Below, piece after piece: positions 16,052 to 27,034 of a stretch of DNA of 64,000 nt. The translations under genes were made by a program, and so were the position numbers. Location: assembly GCF_014640075.1 (NCBI RefSeq), contig NZ_BMGG01000006.1, forward strand, positions 1 through 64,000, in the 5' to 3' direction. The notes beneath the pieces are model-generated. The model had not been told where the DNA came from. It saw only the letters and a program-made list of their open reading frames with translations, and did not search any database. Position 1 is the first letter of the stretch. Every line of letters starts with the position of its first letter. The stretch is from Chelatococcus reniformis. GTDB lineage: Bacteria > Pseudomonadota > Alphaproteobacteria > Rhizobiales > Beijerinckiaceae.

Positions 16052-17431
16052 ATGGTCAGCGTTGACAAGCCGAGTCGTGGCGCGCCTGAGCTTAAGGCAG
16101 GCGCGCCACTTTCGAGACCCGACGCTGACCACGTGCCGACGCGAACGGAAGCGGTTCGGCCCGCGGACTATCCCGTAGGCTCGCACGCAGGGCCGACGGG
16201 AGCACACTCCCCTTCCCACGCCGTGCGAAGCAGCGCTCGCGTGCTGGAGGTCGATGGCCTGCGGGCGCTGGCGATGATCGCCGTCGTCGCTCAGCACTGC
16301 CTTATCTTTCCGCCTGGCTGGGCCGGCGTGTGGCTGTTCTACGTCATCTCTGGCTACGTCATCACGCGCGTTTTGCTGGAGGAGGTGGCTACCGCGGCTC
16401 CGGTCGCCCGTCTCAGGGCATTCGTATGGCGCCGCGTATTTCGCATTGTTCCGGTCTACCTTCTCTATATCGCGATCGCCGGGGTGATCGTCAGCGCCCT
16501 CGGCTACGCCTCATACCTGAGAGACCTGCCGGCGCTGCTTACGTTTCTTTACAACTGGCAAACAGCCATCGTTCCCGGGCAGCCGGTCTTCAATCACTTG
16601 TGGTCACTCAGCGTCGAAGAGCAGTTTTACTTGATTTACCCGCTGCTCTTTTTGTTTCTGCCGCGACGGACCTATCTTTGGGCCATCGCGGCCATCGTGT
16701 TATGTGGCCCACTGATCCGCGCAGCCACGGTTCTTCTCATATCGCAGACGGACCTGCCGGTGGAGCGATATCCGTGGTTCATCTATCACGGGTCCATCTG
16801 CCATTTCGATGCGTTTCTGGCCGGCGCGCTGATTGCGAACTTCGAGCCCAGATTGAAGAATGATCGCCGCGTCGTCCCCATATTGATCGCGGCGACGATT
16901 ATTGCGGCGCTTTCGTATCTTGCATTCTGTACGTCGTGGGACCGCGTCGGACAAGTTGGGGTCTTCAAGCTGCTTACGGAGCACGCGTTCCCGGAGAATC
17001 TCATTGGCAGAGGACGCGAACTCTTCGCCTACTCAGTCATTAATCTTGCATCGGTAACGGCCTTGTGCTTCGCGATCAACGGGGCGGGGAAGGCTAAGTT
17101 GCTCGCATTCCGCTGGCTGGTTCAAGTTGGCAAGATATCCTATGGCGGATACCTCTATCATAATCTCGTGCTGTGGATCTTCATTACACTGATCATGCCA
17201 TTTCCATTCAAGGACATGGGCGTGATGCAAAGACTCCCCTGGTTCCTCGTCGTCTTGGCAGTAACGGTCGCAGCTGCTTACGTATCGTTTTACAGATTCG
17301 AGCTGCCGATCATGCAGCGGCGCCGTCTGCGGATGGGGCCAAGGCCCGGGCTGGACGCCATGCCCGATGAACTGTCGGTAGGTCGAAGTGCCGACCTCGC
17401 CGGCGTTCCCCTGCCTCTTCGAGGCCGCTGA
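16052..17431 (+). CDS. Membrane O-acyltransferase, acyltransferase-3 (OafA/YrhL) family
   Basis: A 459-residue integral membrane protein with about ten helices after a ~65-residue hydrophilic N-terminal extension. RVLEVDGLRALAMIAVVAQHC near residue 65 holds the family's conserved first-helix Arg-Ala and His. WRRVFRIVPVYLL and LWSLSVEEQFYLIYP are the other two signatures. Such proteins transfer acetyl or other acyl groups from the cytoplasm to surface sugars. It is translated with the GT2 gene (14-bp gap, GGGAG before the ATG), suggesting it decorates the sugar that enzyme adds. The long polar N-terminus is unusual and of unknown role. Confidence 0.85.
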   Translation: MVSVDKPSRGAPELKAGAPLSRPDADHVPTRTEAVRPADYPVGSHAGPTGAHSPSHAVRSSARVLEVDGLRALAMIAVVAQHCLIFPPGWAGVWLFYVISGYVITRVLLEEVATAAPVARLRAFVWRRVFRIVPVYLLYIAIAGVIVSALGYASYLRDLPALLTFLYNWQTAIVPGQPVFNHLWSLSVEEQFYLIYPLLFLFLPRRTYLWAIAAIVLCGPLIRAATVLLISQTDLPVERYPWFIYHGSICHFDAFLAGALIANFEPRLKNDRRVVPILIAATIIAALSYLAFCTSWDRVGQVGVFKLLTEHAFPENLIGRGRELFAYSVINLASVTALCFAINGAGKAKLLAFRWLVQVGKISYGGYLYHNLVLWIFITLIMPFPFKDMGVMQRLPWFLVVLAVTVAAAYVSFYRFELPIMQRRRLRMGPRPGLDAMPDELSVGRSADLAGVPLPLRGR

Positions 17432-17699
17432 CGGAAGCGCGGTCCTGGCCGGTCAGGAGGTCGCCAGGGCCGTGCGCAATGGGAGGCCGCTGGCGCGAAG
17501 CGCGATCGTGTCCCGCAAAGTGGTGTAGCTGGAGTGGGCATCGGCGGTTGCCGGTTAGGTTCGCGTTGCTAGGACCGGCACCCGACCGTAGCCCTGCGGC
17601 GCGGCACCGCCGTTGCGCTTCGGCCTCCGCGGCCTTCGCCGTCCGCTGGCCCTCGGCCCGCCTTCACGAGCGGGTCAATGCATCCTTCCGCCCGCGCTC

Positions 17700-18479
17700 T
17701 CACGAAGAGGTTGCGGTGATCGCCCCGGTGCGACGCGCGGCAGCGTGCAGGTGGGGCAGGATCGCCGCCAGGTGGTCGTCGGTCAGCCGCGCGTGGACGG
17801 CGACGACGCTGAGCGACAGCACCGGCGCCCCGGCCCGCGTCGGCACGGCTACGCCGATGCCTCGCACCCCCGGTATCGGCTTGTCGGAAATATCGGCGAA
17901 GCCGTCCCTGCGCGCCTGCGCGACGCGGGCGCGGAGCTCCGCGACCGGGATCGGCGTCGCCGCGTAGGCGGCCGAGCCGAGGATCTCCTCCGCCTCGTGC
18001 GGCCGCATCGCCGCGAGCAGCGCCACACCGCCGGTGCCGATGCCAAGCATCAGCCGCGAGCCCACCTCCCACACCGCCGCGCGGATCGGATAGCCGCCGT
18101 CCGCCCGATCGAGGCACACGGTCTCGATGCCCGTGCGCATCGCCAGGAACACCGAGTCGCCGGTCTCAAGCGCCAGCTGCCGCAGGCGCGGGCGGCAGCT
18201 CTCGACGAGCTGAGCATGCGAGCCGGCGGCGAGCCCGAGCTCGAAGGCGAGCGCGCCGAGCCGATAGAGCCTGGTGACGGGATCCTGCACGACGAACTGC
18301 TCGTGGACGAGCGCCTTGAGGATGCGGTGCGTCGTCGGTTCCGTCAGCCCCGCCGACAGCGCCAGGTCACGCAGCCGCCGCCCCTCCACCGCGCCGCGCG
18401 GAATGGCGCGCAGGATCTCCGCGGCCCTGGCGATGAGCTGTGCCCCCTGCGGGGCGCCAGCTGTTTCGGTCGATCCCAC
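17700..18479 (-). CDS. IclR-family transcriptional regulator
   Basis: A 259-residue regulator. Residues ~13-75 are the winged helix-turn-helix (RAAEILRAI, then LALSAGLTEPTTHRILKALV). Residues ~85-250 are the IclR effector domain, with LALETGDSVFLAMRTG and GIGTGGVALLA. It diverges from the monooxygenase-importer operon and two matching palindromes lie in the shared 212-bp region (18486-18498 and 18595-18607). It therefore probably controls that operon and itself, in response to a small organic compound taken up or degraded by the operon. Confidence 0.9.
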   Translation of the reverse strand: MGSTETAGAPQGAQLIARAAEILRAIPRGAVEGRRLRDLALSAGLTEPTTHRILKALVHEQFVVQDPVTRLYRLGALAFELGLAAGSHAQLVESCRPRLRQLALETGDSVFLAMRTGIETVCLDRADGGYPIRAAVWEVGSRLMLGIGTGGVALLAAMRPHEAEEILGSAAYAATPIPVAELRARVAQARRDGFADISDKPIPGVRGIGVAVPTRAGAPVLSLSVVAVHARLTDDHLAAILPHLHAAARRTGAITATSS

Positions 18480-18485
18480 GAAAAC

Positions 18486-18498
18486 TCCATAATGTGGA
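18486..18498. promoter_or_regulatory. Candidate IclR operator 1
   Basis: TCCATAATGTGGA is an inverted repeat (TCCA-5-TGGA) just upstream of the iclR-type start. It shares ten of 13 bases or more with the site at 18595-18607. IclR-family operators are commonly short palindromes of this kind. Confidence 0.5.
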
Positions 18499-18594
18499 AC
18501 TAACTAGGCCTGACGGTTCGTCCGCTCGATGGCCCCTATCAACAGTTACGCTTGAACTTCCAGCGAAAGTGGCACAGACTTAGCAACATAAACA

Positions 18595-18607
18595 TCCACT
18601 ATGTGGA
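18595..18607. promoter_or_regulatory. Candidate IclR operator 2
   Basis: TCCACTATGTGGA is the second copy of the palindrome, 109 bp from the first and 85 bp upstream of the monooxygenase start. Paired sites in a divergent region fit joint control of both transcripts. Confidence 0.5.
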
Positions 18608-18691
18608 AGTTGTCAATTCCCCGCGTTGGACGCCTTGGCCAACCGACGCGCGCCGGACCCCGGCGGGATCGTTGTGAGGAGGAGTTCGCCC

Positions 18692-19966
18692 GTGAAGGTG
18701 CATTGGTTCGCGGAGGCCAGTTATCCGCATCTGCCGCCGAATTTCCGCGAGACCGGCCTGTCGAGCTGGGTGACCACCCCGGCGCATCTGCACGATCCCT
18801 ACGAGGTGGGCGAAATGTGCCGGATGTTCATCCGGCTGATGCAACAGGCGGATCGCGAGGGCTTCGACGGCCTGGCCGTCAACGAGCATCACCAGACGCC
18901 CTTCGCGGTGACGCCGTCGCCGAACCTGCTCGCCGCGACCCTGGCGACGACGACCGAGAAGGCGGCGCTGCTGATCATCGGCGACTCGCTCGCCCTCTAC
19001 AACCCGCCGATGCGCGTGGCCGAGGAGATGGCCTGGCTCGATTGCCTGTCCAACGGCCGCGTCATCGCCGGCTTCGTCTTCGGCACGCCGATGGATTCGC
19101 TCTATTGCTACGGCGTGCCGCCGCTGGAACTGCGGGAACGCTTCCACGAGGCGCGCGATCTCATCACCCGGGCCTGGAGCGAGCCGGAGCCCTTCGCCTT
19201 CAACGGCAAATACACCAAGCTGCGTTACGTGAACCTGTGGCCGCGGCCGCTTCAGCCGCGCATGCCGATGTGGGTGCCCGGCTCCGGCAGCGTCGAGACC
19301 TGGGACCTCGCCCTCGACAACGACTATTGCTACGGCCACCTGTCGTTCTCGGGCCTGCATTCGGCCAAGCCGCTCGTCGACGCCTTCTGGGACTACGTCG
19401 ACGAGAAGGGCATCGAGGCCAATCCCTACCGCATGGCCTTCACGCAGCTCATCTGCTGCGCGGAAACCGATGCCGAAGCCGAGGCGAAATACGCCGAGGC
19501 GGTGAAATACTTCTACCGCAACCGCTATGTGCATCCGGGCTTCGAGTCCGTGCCGGGCTACCGGACGGCGAAGTCGATGCAGTCCATGGCGCAGCACGCC
19601 CAGCAGACCACCTCGAAGCTGTCGCCGGAGGACAAGGCGCGTGCCGGCCGCGGCGAGATGGGCTTCTGGGAGTACGACAAGCACGGCTTCATCGTCGCGG
19701 GCTCGCCGGAGACGGTGCGCCAGCGCCTCGAGGAGCTCGCCAAGGACCTGAAGATCGGCCAGCTCATCGGTTGCCTGCACATGGGCAACCTCGCGGAGGA
19801 GGTTGCGGTGGAGAACACGCACCTGCTCGGCACGCGCGTCATCCCCAAGCTGAAGCACCTGTGGACGGAGTTCGAGGACCGCTGGACGCCTACGCCGCCC
19901 GCGCGGGGCGTGCGCGCATCCGCGACGCCGGCCCTGGTCCGCAACCGCGAGCTGGCGAGGGCATGA
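18692..19966 (+). CDS. Luciferase-like (LLM class) flavin-dependent monooxygenase
   Basis: A 424-residue protein of the bacterial-luciferase superfamily. The N-terminal strand KVHWFAEASYPHLP, VNEHHQTPFAVTPSPNLLAA near residue 70 and GRVIAGFVFGTP form the flavin-barrel pattern. Enzymes of this class use reduced FMN or F420 to oxygenate or oxidise small organic molecules. I chose the GTG at 18692 because GAGGAGGAG lies eight bases before it. The stop overlaps the next start (ATGA), followed by two hydrolases and a Dpp-type importer. The gene set looks like a pathway that imports a compound, oxidises it and hydrolyses the product. Substrate unknown. Confidence 0.85.
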   Translation: MKVHWFAEASYPHLPPNFRETGLSSWVTTPAHLHDPYEVGEMCRMFIRLMQQADREGFDGLAVNEHHQTPFAVTPSPNLLAATLATTTEKAALLIIGDSLALYNPPMRVAEEMAWLDCLSNGRVIAGFVFGTPMDSLYCYGVPPLELRERFHEARDLITRAWSEPEPFAFNGKYTKLRYVNLWPRPLQPRMPMWVPGSGSVETWDLALDNDYCYGHLSFSGLHSAKPLVDAFWDYVDEKGIEANPYRMAFTQLICCAETDAEAEAKYAEAVKYFYRNRYVHPGFESVPGYRTAKSMQSMAQHAQQTTSKLSPEDKARAGRGEMGFWEYDKHGFIVAGSPETVRQRLEELAKDLKIGQLIGCLHMGNLAEEVAVENTHLLGTRVIPKLKHLWTEFEDRWTPTPPARGVRASATPALVRNRELARA

Positions 19967-20742
19967 TGCAGATCGTTCTGGAGACCATCGGCACGACACC
20001 CGTCCGCTCCTGGACCGGTGGCCAGGGCGCGCCGCTCTTCTACCTGCACGGCTTCGAGCAGCATCCGGGCGCCGCCTCCTTCCTGCGGCGCCTGACCGAG
20101 GACCGCGCCGTCCGCGCCCCCGAACATCCCGGCTTCGGCCGGAGCGGCGGCTTCGAAGCGCTCGTCGACATCAGCGACCTCGTCCTGCACTACCGCGCGG
20201 TGATCGAGGCGGCGGCCGCGCAGCACGGGTCGGTCGATCTCGTCGGGCATTCGCTCGGCGGCATGTTCGCCGCGGAGATCGCCGCCTTCTGCCCCGACTT
20301 GGTGCGCAAGCTGGTGCTCGTCGCGCCCTACGGCCTCTGGCTGGACGAGGCGCCGCTGCCGGACCCGTTCGCCATCACGCTGCCGGAACTCACCAAGGCC
20401 AAGTGGTCCGATCCCGAGGCCTGGACCGCGCGGGAGCCGAACGGCTTCGCCGCGGGAGACGCGCCGAGCTACGACGCCTATCGCCAGCAGAACCTGGGGG
20501 CCGCCACCAAATACATGTGGCCCATTCCCGACCGCGGCCTCGCCCGCCGCCTGCCCCGTGTGCGGGCGCAGACGCTCATCATCTACGGCGCCGACGACCG
20601 CCTGGTGCCGCCAGTCTACGCCGACGCTTTCAGCCGTCTGCTGCCGAACGCCCGCAGCGTCATCCTCCCCCGTTGCGGCCATCTGCCGATGATCGAGGCC
20701 GAGGATGCCTTCCTCGCCGAAGTCCGATCCTTCCTGGGCTGA
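19963..20742 (+). CDS. Alpha/beta hydrolase
   Basis: A 259-residue cytoplasmic hydrolase. The triad reads Ser97 in GHSLGG, Asp in YGADDRLVP near residue 211, and His240 in RCGHLPMIE; the oxyanion loop is LHGFEQ near residue 29. It overlaps the monooxygenase stop by 4 bp (ATGATG offers two starts). In this operon it may cleave the ester, lactone or C-C bond formed after oxygenation. A second, only distantly similar hydrolase follows 15 bp later. Confidence 0.85.
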   Translation: MMQIVLETIGTTPVRSWTGGQGAPLFYLHGFEQHPGAASFLRRLTEDRAVRAPEHPGFGRSGGFEALVDISDLVLHYRAVIEAAAAQHGSVDLVGHSLGGMFAAEIAAFCPDLVRKLVLVAPYGLWLDEAPLPDPFAITLPELTKAKWSDPEAWTAREPNGFAAGDAPSYDAYRQQNLGAATKYMWPIPDRGLARRLPRVRAQTLIIYGADDRLVPPVYADAFSRLLPNARSVILPRCGHLPMIEAEDAFLAEVRSFLG

Positions 20743-20757
20743 GACGGAGGCAGAGAG

Positions 20758-21573
20758 GTGAGCGACCACCCCGATCCGGTTGCCGGCACTGCTCGGGTGA
20801 ACGGCATCGAGCTGCATTTCGAGATCGGCGGCGACGGCCCGCCGCTGCTGCTCATCAGCGGGCTCGGGCAGCATTCGGGCGCCTGGGCCGGGGTGCTGCC
20901 GCGCCTGCGCCAGCGCTTCCGCACGTTGGTCTTCGACAATCGCGGCACCGGGCGCAGCGCCGTGCCGCCCGGGCCCTACCCCATCGACGCGATGGCCGAC
21001 GATGCGGCGGCGCTGCTGGAGCATCTCGGCATTCCCGTAACCGCGGCCGTCGGCTGGTCGCTGGGCGGCTCGGTGCTGCAGTCCATGCTGATCCGCCACG
21101 GGCGGCGGCTCTCAGCCGCCGTCTTGCTCAACGCCTTCCCGAGCTACACCGAGCTCCAGCACATCTGGCTGGATGCGCTGATCGCGCTGCGCCGCAGCGA
21201 CGCGTCGCCGGAGGCCAAGGCGGCGTTCGCCATGCCATGGGGGCTGACGCCGCTCGGGCTCGCCGACCACGCGCTCGCCATGCAGGGCGTGCGGGCGGCG
21301 GCCGCCGATCCCTACCCCACGAGCCATGCCGCCTTCGAGGCGCAGGCGGCAGGACTGCGCGTCTACGACGCCCGCCCCGGCCTGCCCACGGTAAAGACGC
21401 CGACGCTGGTGCTCGCCGGCGCCGAGGACGTGCTGACGCCGGTGGCACAATCGGCGGAGATCGCGTCGCTCATTCCCGGCGCGCGGCTGCACGTGATGGG
21501 AAAAGGCGGCCACCGCATGATCGTCGAGTATCCCGACGAGGTGCTCCGTCTCATCGACGGTTTCGTGCGGTAG
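20758..21573 (+). CDS. Alpha/beta hydrolase (enol-lactonase-like)
   Basis: A 271-residue hydrolase starting at GTG 20758 behind GGAGG. The fold is shown by GGDGPPLLLISGLGQHS near residue 25, FDNRGTGRS near residue 59, Ser101 in GWSLGGSV, and AGAEDVLTP and GKGGHRMIVE for Asp and His. FDNRGTGRS is common in 3-oxoadipate enol-lactonase-like and related esterases. It belongs to the monooxygenase-importer operon. Its specific reaction is not known. Confidence 0.85.
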   Translation: MSDHPDPVAGTARVNGIELHFEIGGDGPPLLLISGLGQHSGAWAGVLPRLRQRFRTLVFDNRGTGRSAVPPGPYPIDAMADDAAALLEHLGIPVTAAVGWSLGGSVLQSMLIRHGRRLSAAVLLNAFPSYTELQHIWLDALIALRRSDASPEAKAAFAMPWGLTPLGLADHALAMQGVRAAAADPYPTSHAAFEAQAAGLRVYDARPGLPTVKTPTLVLAGAEDVLTPVAQSAEIASLIPGARLHVMGKGGHRMIVEYPDEVLRLIDGFVR

Positions 21574-21722
21574 GGCCCGATCCGCTCGAAACAGAGGCTT
21601 GGAGCGCGGCCGATCGGGTGGAGGCACCGGCAGGCGGCGCTGCAGACGACACGACGACCACAACGAAGGGCGGCCGGGGCCAACCGGCGCCCGCATCAGG
21701 AAACCAAGAGGAGAGCCATTCC

Positions 21723-23252
21723 ATGAAGCGCAGGCAGCTTCTCCAGTCGGCCGCCGTGATGGCCGCCGGAGCCATGCTTCCCAGGAGCGCCTGGGCGAAC
21801 AAGGCCGCCGATACGCTGAACGTGCCGCTGACCTTCGGCATCGAGAACATCGACCGCTACTACAACAGCGTCGTCGACGGCGGCATCCTGGCCCGGCACA
21901 TCTGGGACACGCTGATCTATCGCGACCCCGTGACCTTCGCCTACAAGCCGGCGCTCGCCACGGCCTGGCGCTGGACCGACGACAAGACGCTGGAGTTCGA
22001 CCTGCGCCAGGGCGTCAAGTTTCACAACGGCGACGACTTCAGCGCCGACGACGTGATCTTCACGCTGAATTTTGTCTCGAATCCCGCCAACAAGGCCACC
22101 GGCCAGGACAACGTCAACTTCATCGAGAAGGCCGAGAAGCTCTCCGACTACAAGGTGCGCGTGCAGCTGAAGCACTCCTTCCCGCCGGCGCTCGAATATG
22201 TCTCCGGCGAGTGGCCCATCTACCCAGGCAAATACTACGAGCGCGTCGGGCCGCGCGGCATGGGCGAGAAGCCGGTCGGCACCGGCCCCTATCGCGTGGT
22301 TTCGCTGGTGCCGTCGCGCGAATTCGTGCTCGAGCGCTTCGACGAGCACTATAAGGACAGCCCGAAGCTGGAGAAGGGCGGCAACATCCCCCGCATCAAG
22401 GCCCGGCTGCTGCCGGATATGGCGACGCAGGTGGCCGAGCTGCTCGGCGGCGGCATCGACTGGATGTGGTACGTGCCGGCCGACCAGGCCGAGCAACTGG
22501 CGCAGATGCCGAACCTCACCGTGGTCAACGAGGAGGTCTTCCGCACCGGCTCGCTGGTCATCGACGCCACCGGCCGCAGCGGCGTGCCGGCGCTGAAGGA
22601 CAAGCGGGTGCGCAAGGCCATCGCCTATGCGATCAACCGCCAGGAAATGATCGACAACCTGGTGAAGGGCAAGTCGAAGCGCCTCGACGTGCCGTGCTAC
22701 CCGACCCAGTTCGGCTGCAACGCTGCCAAGGCCGTGGTCTATGACTTCAATGTCCAGAAGGCCAAGGACCTGATGAAGGAGGCTGGCTTCGCCGACGGCT
22801 TCAGCGTCGACATGTACGCCTGGCGCAGCCGCGAATGGTCGGAGGCCATCGTCGCCTATCTCGCCGCCATCGGCATCCGTGTGAACCTGCAGCAGATGGA
22901 CTATTTCGCCATCCGCGACCTGATGCGCTCCGGCAAGACGCCGATCACCTTCATCGACGACGGCTACTACCGGCTGAACGATTCCGCCACCATCTGGCAG
23001 CGCTTCTTCGCCAAGGCGCCGGACGACCAGGCCCATGACGACGAAGTGAAGGCGTGGGTCGAGGCGGCCGCCCGCATCAACGACCCGGCCAAGCGCCAGG
23101 AGTTCTACGACCGCATCATCGCCAAGGTGACGGACGAGGCCTACTGGGCGCCGCTGTTCACCTTCTCCACCAACTATGCCTTCACCAAGGATCTCGCCTT
23201 CACGCCGAACATCGACGAGATGCCGCGCTGGTATAATGCGCGCTGGACGTAA
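21723..23252 (+). CDS. ABC-type solute-binding protein, family 5 (Dpp/Opp type)
   Basis: A 509-residue periplasmic binding protein. The N-terminus KRRQLLQSAAVMAAGAM followed by SAWA is a signal peptide with a twin-arginine-like start. FDLRQGVKFHNGDDFSADDV near residue 95 is the family-5 signature, and ARLLPDMATQVAELLGG follows the usual fold. It would capture an oligopeptide, a nickel-type chelate or another small organic ligand and hand it to the two permeases encoded next. Family members bind diverse compounds, so the ligand cannot be named. The next gene follows after 102 bp containing an inverted repeat. Confidence 0.9.
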   Translation: MKRRQLLQSAAVMAAGAMLPRSAWANKAADTLNVPLTFGIENIDRYYNSVVDGGILARHIWDTLIYRDPVTFAYKPALATAWRWTDDKTLEFDLRQGVKFHNGDDFSADDVIFTLNFVSNPANKATGQDNVNFIEKAEKLSDYKVRVQLKHSFPPALEYVSGEWPIYPGKYYERVGPRGMGEKPVGTGPYRVVSLVPSREFVLERFDEHYKDSPKLEKGGNIPRIKARLLPDMATQVAELLGGGIDWMWYVPADQAEQLAQMPNLTVVNEEVFRTGSLVIDATGRSGVPALKDKRVRKAIAYAINRQEMIDNLVKGKSKRLDVPCYPTQFGCNAAKAVVYDFNVQKAKDLMKEAGFADGFSVDMYAWRSREWSEAIVAYLAAIGIRVNLQQMDYFAIRDLMRSGKTPITFIDDGYYRLNDSATIWQRFFAKAPDDQAHDDEVKAWVEAAARINDPAKRQEFYDRIIAKVTDEAYWAPLFTFSTNYAFTKDLAFTPNIDEMPRWYNARWT

Positions 23253-23288
23253 GCAACGCACGTACAGAGCGTGATCGAGACAGACGTG

Positions 23289-23322
23289 GAGCAGGATGGT
23301 TCGAAGCTGAATCATCTCGCTC
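23289..23322 (+). repeat. Imperfect inverted repeat between binding-protein and permease genes
   Basis: GAGCAGGATG and CATCTCGCTC arms, with TTC and GAA also pairing inside, form a 34-base imperfect hairpin. In family-5 importers a hairpin here commonly keeps binding-protein mRNA more abundant than permease mRNA. It could also be a short dispersed repeat. Confidence 0.5.
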
Positions 23323-23354
23323 CGGATGCCTGAGGGGAAGGACGGCGACCGGTC

Positions 23355-24278
23355 ATGGCGCGCTATCTTGTGCAGAGGCTGCTGCTGGCGCTCGGCGTGA
23401 TCGTCTTCGTGTCGGCGCTCACCTTCGCCCTGACGGAGGCGACCGTCGATCCGGCGCTCGCCGTCGCGGGTGAGGGCGCGACCGAGGAGGCCATCCAGCA
23501 GATCCGCCGGCAGTACGGCTTCGACCGCCCCCTCGTCGAACGCTACCTCGGCTGGCTCGGCGGCATCGCCTCCGGCGATCTCGGCGAGTCCTACCGCATG
23601 CGCCGGCCCGTCGCCGACATCATCGGCGAGCATCTGCCGGTAACCTTGAAGCTCGGCTTCCTCAGCCTGGCCTTCGCCATCCTCGTCGCCATCCCCCTGG
23701 GGGTGCTGGCGGCGGTGAGGCAGAACACCTGGATCGACCGCTTCGCCCTCTCGGTCTCGGTCATCGGCCAGGCCCTGCCCAACTTCCTGTTCGCGCTCCT
23801 GCTCATCATCGTCTTCGGCGTCAACCTACGCTGGCTGCCGATCTCCGGCTCCGGCACCTGGCAGCATTTCGTCATGCCGACCATCGCGCTCGGCTACTAT
23901 GCCATGCCCGCGCTGATGCGCCTCACCCGCTCGGGCATGATCGAGGCGCTGGAGGCCGATTACGTGCGCACGGCGCTGGCCAAGGGCCTGTCGCCAGGCA
24001 CGGTGGTCTTCCGCCACGCGCTGCAGAACGCCATCCTGCCGGTGGTCTCGCTTGGCGCGGTGCAGTTCGGCTTCATGTTGGGCGGCTCGGTCATCATCGA
24101 GGTGGTGTTCGGCCTCAACGGCCTCGGCTATCTCGCCCGCGAATCCATCCGCCGCGCCGACCTGCCGGTGGTCCAGTCCATCGTCCTGCTGATCTCGTTC
24201 TTCTACGTGGTGCTGATCCTACTCGCCGACGTCCTCAACGGCCTGCTCGATCCGCGCATCAGGAGCACCGGCGCATGA
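23355..24278 (+). CDS. ABC transporter permease, DppB type
   Basis: A 307-residue permease with about six membrane helices. The N-terminal MARYLVQRLLLALGVIVF and the cytoplasmic EAA loop (EADYVRTALAKGLSPG near residue 200) are typical of DppB/OppB proteins. It forms the import channel with the DppC-type partner, whose start overlaps its stop (ATGA). It acts in the inner membrane with the binding protein of 21723-23252. Confidence 0.92.
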   Translation: MARYLVQRLLLALGVIVFVSALTFALTEATVDPALAVAGEGATEEAIQQIRRQYGFDRPLVERYLGWLGGIASGDLGESYRMRRPVADIIGEHLPVTLKLGFLSLAFAILVAIPLGVLAAVRQNTWIDRFALSVSVIGQALPNFLFALLLIIVFGVNLRWLPISGSGTWQHFVMPTIALGYYAMPALMRLTRSGMIEALEADYVRTALAKGLSPGTVVFRHALQNAILPVVSLGAVQFGFMLGGSVIIEVVFGLNGLGYLARESIRRADLPVVQSIVLLISFFYVVLILLADVLNGLLDPRIRSTGA

Positions 24279-25199
24279 ACGATGCCACCGCCACCGCCGC
24301 GCCGGCCCCTGCCGCCCCGGAATCGCCCACGGCGGCCACGCTGCACCGCATGCGGCGCCACAAGGGCTTCATGATCGGCGCCGGCATCCTCGCCGTCATG
24401 GTGCTGGTGGGACTACTGGCGCCGCTGCTCGCCCCGCACGACCCCTACCTGCAGAGCCTGGCCAAGCGGCGCATCCCGCCGATCTGGCATGCCTGGTTCT
24501 ACGGCAGCCCGCGCGCCACCACGCTGCACCTGCTGGGGACCGACCAACTCGGCCGCGACTATCTCAGCCGCATGCTCTATGGCGCCCGCATCTCGCTTGC
24601 CATCGGCCTCTCCACCGCCCTTATCTCGGCCGTCATCGGCACGGCGCTCGGCATGCTGGCGGGCTACTTTCGCGGACACGTCGATGCGGTCGTCAGCTTC
24701 CTCATCTCGGCCCGGCTCTGCGTGCCCCTGATCCTCGTGGCACTCACCGTCGTGGCCCTGGTCGGCAGCTCGCTGATGACGCTGATCCTGGTGCTCGGGC
24801 TCCTGCTGTGGGATCGCTTCGCGGTGATCACCCGCACCGCCACCATGCAACTCGCCAACGCCGATTTCGTCCTGGCGTCACGGGCGGCGGGGTCGTCGTG
24901 GCTGCGCATCCTCGCTAGCGAGATCTTCCCCAACCTCGCCAATGCCTGGATCGTCGTGCTGACCCTGGAGATGGCCAACGCCATCGTCATCGAGGCGGCC
25001 CTGTCCTTCCTCGGGCTCGGCGTGCAGGCGCCGCTGCCGTCCTGGGGGCTGATGCTGGCCGAAGGCCGCAACGACATGTTCTTCAACCCGTGGATCATCG
25101 CCATCCCCGGGGCGGCGCTGTTCGCGCTGGTGCTGGCCATCAACCTGCTGGGCGACGGGCTGCGCGACGTGACCGCGCCGGAAGGGCGGGGAGGCGCGC

Positions 25200-25207
<8 letters not shown>
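24275..25207 (+). CDS. ABC transporter permease, DppC type
   Basis: A 310-residue permease. [19 protein letters not shown] and [22 protein letters not shown] are the DppC/OppC signatures, and [18 protein letters not shown] near residue 195 is the EAA loop. The first ~25 residues are Ala/Pro-rich. It overlaps the DppB-type gene by 4 bp and the following ATPase gene by 8 bp, so the channel and motor genes are translated as one unit. Confidence 0.92.

Positions 25208-27034
<1,827 letters not shown>

Noticed and set aside
18601..19962. N-terminal part of a 713-residue frame reaching into the first alpha/beta hydrolase
   Set aside because: This stretch is a shifted reading of the monooxygenase gene; only the part from 19963 is the real hydrolase.
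21696..23633. A 645-residue open frame on the minus strand
   Set aside because: It is antisense to the family-5 binding protein and the start of the DppB-type gene.
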